DNA of 64,000 nt from Paraburkholderia humisilvae (GTDB lineage: Bacteria > Pseudomonadota > Gammaproteobacteria > Burkholderiales > Burkholderiaceae): the NCBI RefSeq assembly GCF_902859855.1, contig NZ_CADIKH010000004.1, forward strand, positions 1 through 64,000, written 5' to 3'. Position 1 is the first letter of the stretch. Every line of letters begins with the position of its first letter. The notes below the pieces were generated by a model, which was not told the DNA's origin, ran no database searches, and saw nothing but the letters and a program-made list of their open reading frames with translations. This document shows positions 1-8,400 of this stretch, piece after piece. A program made the translations under genes and the position numbers.

Positions 1-200
1 CACCGTCGCTCGCAACAAGCTCAAAAGCGCTCAGCACCGACCTTCGATCATCGCCGCGTGCTGGATTCAGGCAACCTTGTGGTGACGTCATGATTTATGG
101 AAAGGTCAATAGTATGTAGACCATGATTCGGTTCACCGATTTCTATAGGAGTTCTGCTTTTGCAGCGTGGACACCGATTAAACAACGAAGCAAAATCGGT

Positions 201-722
201 ATGAAAAACATTGACTACCAGCTCCGTCAATTCGTGAAGATTGCCAGGCATAAGTCGCTGTCTGAAGCAGCGCTTGCGCTCAACGTCACGCAATCCGCGT
301 TAAGCAAGCAATTACGAGAAATCGAGCTGGCGGTTGGCCATCGCGTTTTTCATCGGCATGGCCGCGGCATCGAGCTCACGACCCAAGGAGACATATTGTG
401 GCGCGCGGTGCAGGCGGCTTATAAACTTGTGAATACAACCATCGGGCAGCTGAGAACGCCCTGTAGGCATAGGTCCGGGACAGTGACGGTTGCGACGATA
501 CACGGCCGCACTCATGTTGTGGCGAACGATCTTGTCGAGATGATTCTCGGCCGGCGACCGGATATCAATCTGACGATGATGGAAGGCACAGCAAAGGACG
601 TATGCAGATTCGTCAGAATGAAATCTCGTCGTGACGACTCCTCCCTCTTTACACTCGTAGTGACAACATGCATTTCATTGAGTAGACTTCATGCCATTCG
701 CACGTTTTCGTTGAATCCGTAA
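201..722 (+). pseudogene. truncated LysR-family transcriptional regulator
   Basis: The ATG at 201 opens a typical LysR winged helix-turn-helix (residues about 1-62, with the ALNVTQSALSKQLREIE recognition region), followed by the linker helix and the first strand of the effector domain. LysR proteins are about 300 residues; this one keeps 173. Family-like sequence ends near residue 130, and the last 45 residues look like out-of-frame translation up to the TAA at 720. An upstream in-frame ATG at 123 adds 26 residues with no LysR character, so I prefer 201. The remnant could still bind DNA but lacks the effector and oligomerisation domain. Base composition is lower in GC than the neighbours. Confidence 0.7.
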
Positions 723-738
723 CCTGAAAAACAACGAT

Positions 739-767
739 TAACCTCTAACATGAACATTTAGAGGTTA
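739..767. repeat. perfect 10-bp inverted repeat (hairpin) after the LysR remnant
   Basis: Arms at 739-748 (TAACCTCTAA) and 758-767 (TTAGAGGTTA) are exact reverse complements, separated by 9 nt. It starts 17 bp after the LysR stop. There is no T-run, so it is either a weak terminator or a regulator binding site. Confidence 0.55.
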
Positions 768-1222
768 CTCATTTCCGGTTTCATGCATTTGAAGCTGTTT
801 TTGAAGTGTGTTCGGAGGAGCCGAAAAGCTGGACCTTACGCCTGGCGCACTCGCACGGCGACCGGTCGGCCATACCTGGCAAAGCTGTATGAACCACAAT
901 CCTGCTATCTGTGTAGCGTCGTCCGGCAATGCCCGTGCATCAATCCAGCGGCGCGGGCTGCGGCATCACCCGGATGCGCGACCTTGCCCAATCTGCACGA
1001 TCAACCTGTGCTGGTTCGATCATCCGTCAATGCCCGCGTTTCGGCGAAGTCCATCGCGTCACCGATCGCGCGAATTCCAAACACCTTTCAATACATAAAA
1101 TACCGGTTACGTCGTCCGTAACAGCCGCGTTCATCCAACATGTCCGTCGCGATGTGCGGCGCGTGATTACCCTTGCTTTACGACGTGAACTTCATCTCTT
1201 GTTTGTAGCGAGTGCAAGACAT
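768..1222. other. intergenic region without supported gene
   Basis: About 450 bp between the LysR remnant and the FixJ-type regulator. Several short open frames cross it, but none has a ribosome site and recognisable protein sequence together. One phrase (GCGITRMRDL, near 955-985) resembles the C-terminal part of LysR effector domains, so this may be decayed regulator DNA; that is a guess. Confidence 0.4.
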
Positions 1223-1996
1223 ATGAGTGACGCAATCAGTCATCGTCCGGCAATCAGTGAGAGCAGCGCAATCGTGTACGTCATCGACGACGACTTGCCC
1301 ATCTGTGAAGCCATCGAGTCGTTGTTTCGTTCAGTCGGAATCCATGCAAGGACTTATTCACATGCGACGGCCTTCCTGACGGGTGCATTGCCCGATACGC
1401 CGTCGTGCCTGCTGCTCGACGTGCGCCTGAAAGGGCCAAGCGGATTTGTCGTGCAGAACCTGATGCGCGAGCGTCAGATTCAGATTCCGATCATCTTCAT
1501 GACTGCGCACGGCGACGTCGCGATGTCGGTGAAAGCGATGAAAGCCGGTGCCTTCGACTTTCTGACGAAGCCGGTTCGCGATCAGGAACTGCTCGATGTC
1601 GTGGCGGAGGCGCTCAAGGCCGATGAGAAGCGCCTGCGTTTTGAACGCTCGATGACCGCGCTAAAGCTCCAGTACGACTCGCTGACCCCGCGGCAACGCG
1701 AAGTCATGGCGCTGGTGGTCAGCGGTCTGATGAACAAGCAGATCGCCTCCCATATGTGCCTGAGCGAGATCACGGTGAAGATCTACCGGCGGGAGGCGAT
1801 GAAGAAGATGGGCGCGATGACCGTCGCGGACCTCGTCAGAAAGGCGGTTCAACTCGGTGTGCGGGAATCCATCCAGGATGAAATCGCCCAACATCGTTCA
1901 CTGACAAGAGAGGCCGTTATCTGGGGGACAAACGGCGGCTTTGGCGACGAGGCCGCCGCCGAAGCCGCAGTCGATTCACGAGTGAGGCATGTTTGA
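1223..1996 (+). CDS. FixJ/TodT-type two-component response regulator
   Basis: This 257-residue protein has an N-terminal receiver domain (about 16-130) with the acidic pocket IDDD at 21-24, phospho-acceptor Asp66 (LLLDVR), Thr94 and Lys116 (FLTKP). A LuxR/GerE helix-turn-helix follows (about 145-205, LTPRQREVMALVVSG). The FixJ family activates transcription when phosphorylated by a PAS-type histidine kinase; no kinase is adjacent. The frame is open from 929, but homology begins just after the ATG at 1223. The C-terminal tail after the HTH (about 50 residues, acidic and Ala-rich) is longer than usual. The call as a FixJ-type regulator is firm; the signal and targets are unknown. Confidence 0.88.
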   Translation: MSDAISHRPAISESSAIVYVIDDDLPICEAIESLFRSVGIHARTYSHATAFLTGALPDTPSCLLLDVRLKGPSGFVVQNLMRERQIQIPIIFMTAHGDVAMSVKAMKAGAFDFLTKPVRDQELLDVVAEALKADEKRLRFERSMTALKLQYDSLTPRQREVMALVVSGLMNKQIASHMCLSEITVKIYRREAMKKMGAMTVADLVRKAVQLGVRESIQDEIAQHRSLTREAVIWGTNGGFGDEAAAEAAVDSRVRHV

Positions 1997-2127
1997 TGTT
2001 GCACGGTCACGTCCGCTTGATAAAACGTGTCATCGGACTATCCGCGCGCGCGTCCGCCGTAAAGCGTCGAGCGATCGTACCGAATGAGCGGAACCCCGGC
2101 CCAACCTCGATGCGCAATCGCTGAGCG

Positions 2128-2340
2128 CTAGTACAGCTTCTTCGGCGGTCGTGCTCGCCGGATCTGCTTTTGTTGCCTCGCCACAGCGGCGGCTTTTTTG
2201 CGCTTGCGTCGGGCGGTCGGTTTCTCGAAGGTCATCCGCGCGCGAAGCTCCTTAAGGAGTCCAGTGTTCTCAATGGAACGCCTGAAACGGCGCAGTGCTA
2301 CTTCCACAGGCTCGTTGGGCCTCAATGTTACGGTAGTCAT
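2128..2340 (-). CDS. rpsU: 30S ribosomal protein S21 (paralogue)
   Basis: A 70-residue protein of exactly S21 size, with the family core ([20 protein letters not shown]) and a Lys/Arg-rich tail. S21 binds the 30S platform near the anti-Shine-Dalgarno helix and influences which mRNAs are initiated. The start at 2340 ([11 protein letters not shown]) is chosen over the upstream ATG at 2352 because it fits S21 length. Burkholderiaceae commonly carry more than one rpsU; the housekeeping copy normally sits beside dnaG and rpoD, which are not here, so this is probably an extra copy. It lies just upstream of, and divergent from, a cold-shock gene and an infA gene. Confidence 0.9.
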   Translation of the reverse strand: MTTVTLRPNEPVEVALRRFRRSIENTGLLKELRARMTFEKPTARRKRKKAAAVARQQKQIRRARPPKKLY

Positions 2341-2703
2341 TTGGCTCCTCATCTGAAAATCAGGGAATCGCTGCAGTCATTTTTTGGCATCGGCAGCCCT
2401 CTTGCAGCAGAAGGTGCCGGAAGCCCGCTTCGGATGTCTAGCCATTCTGTGCTCGTCACCGCATCCCACTATACACGCCGTCGAGCGACGGACGCCCCGC
2501 CTCGGGTCCACCCGAAAACGCGCTGGCAACGAAACCGCTTGACGTGACGCCACATACCGCGTAGTGTCACGCACCTAAGTTTCTTGGGCGATTGCTCGTC
2601 ATTTGCCGCCATCAGCGGCTCTCGTTGGCCTCCCCTCCTTGATTCTTCATTCGCCCTTTTGTCGAGGGCATGCATCTTTATTCGTCTGTTTAAGGAATAT
2701 CTA
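2341..2703. other. divergent intergenic region between rpsU and csp
   Basis: About 360 bp with no supported gene. It must hold the promoter of rpsU (minus) and the promoter and leader of the cold-shock gene (plus). Cold-shock genes often have long structured 5' leaders; I could not assign -10/-35 boxes with confidence. Confidence 0.45.
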
Positions 2704-2907
2704 GTGGAAACCGGTACTGTCAAATGGTTCAACGATAGCAAGGGCTTCGGCTTCATTACGCCGGACAAGGGTGGTGATGACCTGTTCGCGCACTTCTCCG
2801 AGGTACGCGGCACGGGCTTCAAGACTCTCGCCGAAGGCCAGAAGGTCAATTTCGAAACGAAACGCGGCCCGAAGGGCCTCCAGGCTTCGAACATTACGCC
2901 CCTGTAA
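2704..2907 (+). CDS. cold-shock protein (CspA family)
   Basis: A 67-residue single OB-fold cold-shock protein with the RNP1 motif KGFGFI (about 13-18) and RNP2-like DLFAHF (about 26-31). These proteins bind single-stranded RNA/DNA and melt mRNA secondary structure. The start is a GTG at 2704, preceded by AAGGAAT about 7 nt upstream, and gives the canonical family beginning [10 protein letters not shown]. The ATG at 2584 would add 40 residues of unrelated sequence. The next plus-strand gene is infA, 450 bp downstream. Confidence 0.95.
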   Translation: METGTVKWFNDSKGFGFITPDKGGDDLFAHFSEVRGTGFKTLAEGQKVNFETKRGPKGLQASNITPL

Positions 2908-2916
2908 CACCATCGG

Positions 2917-2945
2917 ATCGCGTCCGCCCGGTGCGGTGACGCGAT
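2917..2945 (+). terminator. possible terminator hairpin after csp
   Basis: ATCGCGTC (2917-2924) and GACGCGAT (2938-2945) pair perfectly around a 13-nt loop, 9 bp after the csp stop. There is no clear U-run, so the role as terminator is uncertain. Confidence 0.35.
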
Positions 2946-3357
2946 TCACTCGCCTTGTCCCGTGGCAGTCGTATGCCACGCGTGCCAGCCAGGTTTTCTT
3001 CCATTCCCGCCGCGCCTGCAGGCTGAAGGCGTGGTGTCAATGGCTCGCCCCAAAGGGCGGGCTTGTGGTTCGATATCAGGTTCCGGCCGAGCCGCTATGC
3101 ATCGGTGCCCGCATTGACAGCGTCATCCGAGCGCGTGGGTCGGAAAATCCGGGCCTTATCGGATCGTTTCAACGCCCTAAGTCCGTCGTTGCTGCGTGGT
3201 GCAGCTTGTCCGCACAAATCCGCTTTCGTCGTTTGGGCGAAATATGCCAGACAAGTCAGAACTTGCAACATCACCCCGCATGGTAGCGATGCCGTGATCT
3301 GCGGTATTCGCTGCTGCCTTGCATCGACGCGGCATCACGCTCACTGGAGGAATTGGT
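2946..3357. other. intergenic region upstream of infA
   Basis: About 410 bp without a supported gene. Open frames here lack ribosome sites and family resemblance. A short CGCCC/GGGCG hairpin lies at 3046-3059. The infA promoter and leader should be in the right part. Confidence 0.4.
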
Positions 3358-3624
3358 TTGGCAAAAGAGGAACTGCTGGAACTCGACGGAGTCGTCGACG
3401 AAGTGCTGCCGGACAGCAAATACCGCGTCACGCTCGAGAACGGCGTGGTGGTGAGCGCGTATGCGTCGGGCCGCATGCGCAAGAATCACATTCGCATTCT
3501 TGCCGGTGATCGGGTCACGCTGGAGTTGTCGCTCTACGATCTGACGAAGGGACGGATTAACTTCCGGCACAAAGACGAGCGTGCGACCGGTGGGCAGCCG
3601 CGAAACGGTATGCGACGCCGGTAA
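3358..3624 (+). CDS. infA: translation initiation factor IF-1 (paralogue)
   Basis: An 88-residue IF-1: [10 protein letters not shown], then the S1/OB-fold with [17 protein letters not shown] and [16 protein letters not shown] [13 protein letters not shown]-1 blocks the A site of the 30S subunit during initiation. The start is TTG at 3358: it has a strong GGAGG at 3346-3350 with 7-nt spacing and yields the conserved MAKEEL start. The upstream ATG at 3319 would add 13 unrelated residues and lacks a ribosome site. The tail (about residues 73-88, [14 protein letters not shown]) is longer than in ribosomal-operon IF-1 (72 residues), typical of the second Burkholderia copy. No ribosomal protein operon surrounds it. 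Confidence 0.92.
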   Translation: MAKEELLELDGVVDEVLPDSKYRVTLENGVVVSAYASGRMRKNHIRILAGDRVTLELSLYDLTKGRINFRHKDERATGGQPRNGMRRR

Positions 3625-3724
3625 GCGAACGCCGATCAGCAAATGCCGATCCGGATTGAACGTCGGTCAGTTCATGAAGGCCCGGCCGTTGCGCCTCCCA
3701 TTGCGGCACTCAAAATCACAGCCA

Positions 3725-4192
3725 TCAACCGGCCCCGCGGCGCGGCGTGCGCTGACGCGCGAGAAATCGATCGAGCTGGCTGGCAAATGTTTTGGTGTCC
3801 TGTGCGCTGAATGGCGCGGGTCCCCCTGTGTCGACGCCACTACCGCGCAATTGATCCATCACATCGCGCATCGTCAGGCGTTCCCGGATATTTTCACGCG
3901 TGAACCAGCTTCCGCGCGGATCGAGCGCGTGTGCGCCCTTGTCGAGAACCGCGGCGGCGAGTGGTATGTCCGCGGTGATCACCAGATCGTTTGGCGCAAC
4001 CAGTTCGACAATGCGCGCATCGGCCGCGTCGAAACCCGCCGGAACCTGAATCGACTTGATAAAGGGAGACGGTGGCGTGCGCAAATATTGGTTCGCCACC
4101 AGCGTCACGCTGACTTCGACACGCCGCGCGGCCCGAAACAATATGTCTTTGACGACCGCGGGACAAGCGTCAGCGTCGACTAGCACGTGCAT
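3725..4192 (-). CDS. yaiI: UPF0178 (YaiI/YqxD) family protein
   Basis: A 155-residue protein starting [11 protein letters not shown], the signature of the UPF0178/DUF188 family, with conserved [15 protein letters not shown] and [16 protein letters not shown] segments. The family has a PIN-like fold with clustered Asp residues (Asp6, Asp8), which suggests a nuclease, but the reaction is not established. The start at 4192 is chosen because homology begins there; the frame extends to 4252 with unrelated residues. It ends convergently with infA and lies just beyond the 3' end of the T6SS operon. Confidence 0.88.
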   Translation of the reverse strand: MHVLVDADACPAVVKDILFRAARRVEVSVTLVANQYLRTPPSPFIKSIQVPAGFDAADARIVELVAPNDLVITADIPLAAAVLDKGAHALDPRGSWFTRENIRERLTMRDVMDQLRGSGVDTGGPAPFSAQDTKTFASQLDRFLARQRTPRRGAG

Positions 4193-4257
4193 GAAGGCAT
4201 TCCAGCAGATCAAAAGATGATCCTGCAGATCATACCCCCTCACGTGCCTCACGCCTA

Positions 4258-4278
4258 TTCGCGCGAGGCATGCGCGAA
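4258..4278 (-). terminator. possible hairpin at the end of the T6SS operon
   Basis: TTCGCGC (4258-4264) and GCGCGAA (4272-4278) form a 7-bp stem with a 7-nt loop, 13 bp beyond the tssA stop. There is no T-run, so it may be only a weak or Rho-assisted end. Confidence 0.3.
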
Positions 4279-4291
4279 GCCCACTACGCCA

Positions 4292-5440
4292 TTACAGTTC
4301 AAGCAGCGCCATGTAGCGCGACAGATCGCCCTCCTCACGCACGATCTCCCTCATCAGATCAGGAAGCGACATCTGCCCCCAGCCGACCGCACGTCTCACC
4401 AGATAAGGCGTCGGACTGTGCGGTTCATGCTGCGCAAGGTAGTCGGCGACGAGTTGCAGCAGCTGATACGCATGCGCGCGATCGACAATCCCCGCACCGT
4501 CGAGCGGCACGACGGGCACCATGGCACCCGCCACGACGGACTGCGCAGCAGCCGTTGCAACGAGATGGGCTGACAGCGGTTGCACGCTGCCGTCATTCGA
4601 TTGCTGAAAGTCGCTCATATCGTCCTGTGCGTCCTGCATCTGATCCGCGGGCGCGTGATCGCCGAGCAGGCTGGTCGCCGCATGTGCGAGCCGCATCAAT
4701 GCATCGGCGACCTGCGCGATACTCGGCGCATCATGTCCGAGCCGCGCGTCGAGCCGGCGATCGAGTTCGGTCCACGCATCGCGCGCATCGGCCAGTTGCC
4801 GGCGCAGGTTCACCAGCGATGCGGCATTCGCCCCGCGCGCCTGCCGCGCGAGCGCTTCGCTCGACCCTGCCTGCTCGTCGTCATCGTGCGCCGTGGTACA
4901 GGCGCGCTGCCAATCGTACAGATTGACCTCAGCGTCCGGTTCGCGTCCTTCAATCCTCAGCAACGGCACGTGCAGCATCAGCACCAGCGCGAGTGAGTCG
5001 TTGATCCACGTAAACGGCGCGCAACGCGCATCGCTGTCGCCGGCGTCGATGCGCGGCCACGCGGTATCCCAATACTGTTCGACGAGCGCATTGAGCAGCG
5101 CCGCGCCCGCGACAAACCCCTCGATCCGGTACAGATGCGTCCATGCCTCGCACAGCCATGCAGCAAGCTGCAGGTCCTTGCTGCGCGTACGCAATGCGTC
5201 GCTGCACATCGACGCGACGGTTTTCCAGTCCGCCTTCACCAGCGGCCGCTCCCATTCGCCCATCGGCAGCGTCGCATCGTCCTCGTGCCGCGCGTTGCGG
5301 ATCTGCTGGTAAATCGGCTCGTAACGCAACCACACGCCTGCTCCGTCGCCGTCGGGGAGCGGCGCAAGCAGCGCGTCGAGATCGATGCCGATGGCGGCGA
5401 TCTGCGCCGATCGTGCAGCGTTGTCAATGTAAGGCGTCAT
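4292..5440 (-). CDS. tssA: T6SS protein TssA (ImpA N-terminal family)
   Basis: A 382-residue cytoplasmic T6SS protein. The N-terminal ImpA_N domain spans about 15-150 (GVWLRYEPIYQQIR, MGEWERPLVKADWK). A variable middle leads to a short C-terminal domain with HSPTPYLVRRAVGWGQMSLP, the conserved TssA signature. TssA primes baseplate and sheath/tube assembly and caps the growing tail. The ATG at 5440 overlaps the tssM stop (ATGA), which fixes the start; the frame upstream to 5881 is only tssM read in another frame. It is the last gene of the operon. Confidence 0.93.
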   Translation of the reverse strand: MTPYIDNAARSAQIAAIGIDLDALLAPLPDGDGAGVWLRYEPIYQQIRNARHEDDATLPMGEWERPLVKADWKTVASMCSDALRTRSKDLQLAAWLCEAWTHLYRIEGFVAGAALLNALVEQYWDTAWPRIDAGDSDARCAPFTWINDSLALVLMLHVPLLRIEGREPDAEVNLYDWQRACTTAHDDDEQAGSSEALARQARGANAASLVNLRRQLADARDAWTELDRRLDARLGHDAPSIAQVADALMRLAHAATSLLGDHAPADQMQDAQDDMSDFQQSNDGSVQPLSAHLVATAAAQSVVAGAMVPVVPLDGAGIVDRAHAYQLLQLVADYLAQHEPHSPTPYLVRRAVGWGQMSLPDLMREIVREEGDLSRYMALLEL

Positions 5441-8400
5441 AGCGCAGTCCAGTCCGGCGCGCGCGCCGGAAAGCTGCCGGGCCACGGCAGCGGGGTTTTC
5501 TTGCCGGCCGGCGTCAGCGTCACGCGCACGAATGCGCGGCCGCGCGCCTGCACGGGTAGCAGACCGACATCCGCGGGACTCGCGGTGCCAAGCGGAAAGT
5601 CCAGCGCCAGCAGTTGCGCCGAGCTGTCCGCGCGCGGCCCGGTATCGGGCACACGCTGCGCGCCGATCAACGTGATCAGCGCCCACGGATCGGAGAACTG
5701 CCAGGTCAGCACGCGCCCGTCGGTCGAAAAGGCGCGCTGACGCGGGTCGGCGAGCACGGTCAACGGCGAGTCTTTCGCGAAGCGCAGCGTCAGCGTCACC
5801 GGCATGCCGTAATCCCAGTGCAGCGGATGCGGCGGCGTGTCGCCCATCGACAGGCTTTGCGCGCCGATCGACAGCGTCCACGCGATCACCTGATTCGCTG
5901 CGATTTCACCCGCGCGATTCGCGCGGAATTCGACGCTGACATCGTAGCCGCTGGGTCCGCCGTCGTCGGTCGGATAAAGCGGCGCGAGTAACGTCTTGAC
6001 CTTATCGAAGTTGTCGATAAAACGGCGCACCGCACTCGCGTCGCCCGCCGCACTGCCCGCCCCTGCGTCGCGGAACGTGACGGACACGCGCTCATAGCGC
6101 TTGAGCACCTGGCCGAGTTCGCCGAAGTCCGCGGTCACGCCATCGCCAACGCCGCTCGCTGTCGCCGTGCCGGCACTTGCGCCCGCGGCGGCTGCGCCGA
6201 TAAACGGCGCGCGCGCCGCGACACTCTGGTTGAACGCGTCCGAGAAGCTGTCCCATTGCACACGCAGTTCGTCCGCGTAGCCTTGGTGGCAGCGCGCCAG
6301 CAACGTGCTGTAGAGCCGCATATGCAGCGCCGCGAAGTAGTCGTCGGCGCCGCTGGCCGACGGCCGCGGCGGAAACTTCGCGCCACAGCCGGCCGATCCG
6401 GCATCGGCGGCCGCCATCACGAACTGTTCGAGCATCAGCAGGCTGCTATTCGGATTTTTCAGCTTGTAACGATCGAGGTCGCGCTCGATCGCGCGCCAGC
6501 GCTGCGCAAGCGGCGCTGCCGCATCGACCGGATCGAGTGCCGCCAGATACACCGCCGCTTCACTGCCGAGCGTCAGCGCGCGTGCCGACTGCTGCGCGAG
6601 ATACGGCTGCAGCGCCGCGACATCCGGCACACCGAACGCGGCCAGCACCGTCGGGCGCGCGTTCGACATCCCGTCGAAGCCCGCGTTCTGGCGCGTCGCG
6701 TAGAGTTCGGCATGCGTCAGTTCCGCATCGACGAGCCGCAAGCGTTCGAGCGCATCGCGCGACACGACCGCGTCCAGATCGGCCGCCTGCGTGAGCGCGC
6801 CCATGTCGGTCAGGAGCCCCTTGATGCGCGTCAGCCGCGTGCGCGCCGCATCGAATGCGGCGGCGCTGTCCGCGTCGGCATCCGCCGGTGTCGGCGTGGC
6901 CGCCGCCGCGGTCTGATCGAGCACCAGACGCGCGAACTGCGCATCGAGCGTTTGCTCGACCGCTGGCTGGATCAATGCCGGCAGCTTGGTCAGACCGTCG
7001 CTGAAATAACGCTTGCGCACCTCGCCGAGCGCGAGCGCCTGATCGAGCTGCGCGGTATCCCACACGATCACCGAGTCCGCCGGCAGCGTGGGCAATGGCA
7101 GATCGCGCGGCTGAACCATAAACGGCTGGCTGAGCAGCGCATTGATGCCGTCGCGCAACGCGAGCCGCGTCGGCGACACCGCATAGCGATGCTCCTTGTC
7201 GACCCACACGATGCCGCTATCCGGCCCGCCGAAGCGCTGCGCGAGATCGGCGCGGAACACCTGGAACGCGCTGTCGTCACGCGCGCGCACGCTGGCCGCG
7301 AGGTCTGCGCCCAGCAGCCGGTTTTGCGCGACGCGTTCGAGCATCCGGTCGTAGGTCGCGCCGGGCGCGAATTGCGTCTGCCGGATCCAGCCGCTTCTGC
7401 CGGATGCGAGCAGGTCCTGCTGCGCGTCGATGCCGGCCACCACCGCGCGAAACGCCGCACTGACCTGCGCGAAACCGGACGCACCCGCATCCGCGCCAGA
7501 CAACGCGCGCAGATGATCGGTAATCGACTGCTCGCTAACCAGCAATGGATTGGCGGCAAACAGACGCTGATTGAGCCGTTGCGCGCCCCGGTCGAGCGTG
7601 CAGCGCAACGCATCGCGTAGCTGCGACACCGCAAGGCCGCTGCCGAGATCGGACCGGTACGCGCTCTGCGCGTCCGCATCGCGATAGAAGTAGCGCAGCG
7701 TGCTGGACACATTGCCCTGCAATTCCGCGCCCAGCGCGTAACGCACGACGAGCCGCAGCGCATCGGCGTTATCCGGCGAAGGACGCTGCAGGCTTTGCAG
7801 CGCCTGCAGCGCCGCGTCGAACTGATCGACGCCGTTCACGTATTGCCGCAGCGAGCGCATCTCGGGCAGGTCGTCGATCGACAGCGTGTCGGTGCGTGTG
7901 CCGTCCGCACGCGGCAGCGCCGGCGCCGCACAGTCGTCGCCGACAATCAATTGCCCGGTGCTGGGGTCACGCCCAGTGCCGGTCAGTTGCGACACGCGCG
8001 CAAACATCTCGCGCTGCAGCGCGGTCAACGCGATCTCGCCGAACGCCTGATCGAAGCGGTTGTTCACGCGCTGATCGAGGTCGTCGACGATCGGCCATGA
8101 ACCCGGCAGGAACACGGTCCACAGCGGATCGGCGCGCAGATGCTGATTCAGCGCGATCAACGCGAGCGCTTTGCCGCGATACCAATCGGCGGTCAGATCC
8201 TGGCCGCGCCGCGCGGCCATCGCCTGATCCTGCGCGTCGCGCTGCAACGCACCGAGCGCGGTGACAAGCTCGCCATTGCGATGGCTCAGTTGCACGGTCG
8301 ACACGACGATGCCGACGCCCCATATGCCAAGCAACGCGTAGCTGCCCCAGCGCACGGCGCGGTGCACAAGCGGACGCGTCAGATGCTGCGAACGCGACGG

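Noticed and set aside
929..1222. N-terminal extension of the FixJ-type regulator from 929
   Set aside because: The extra 98 residues are basic and unlike any receiver extension; homology begins after ATG 1223.
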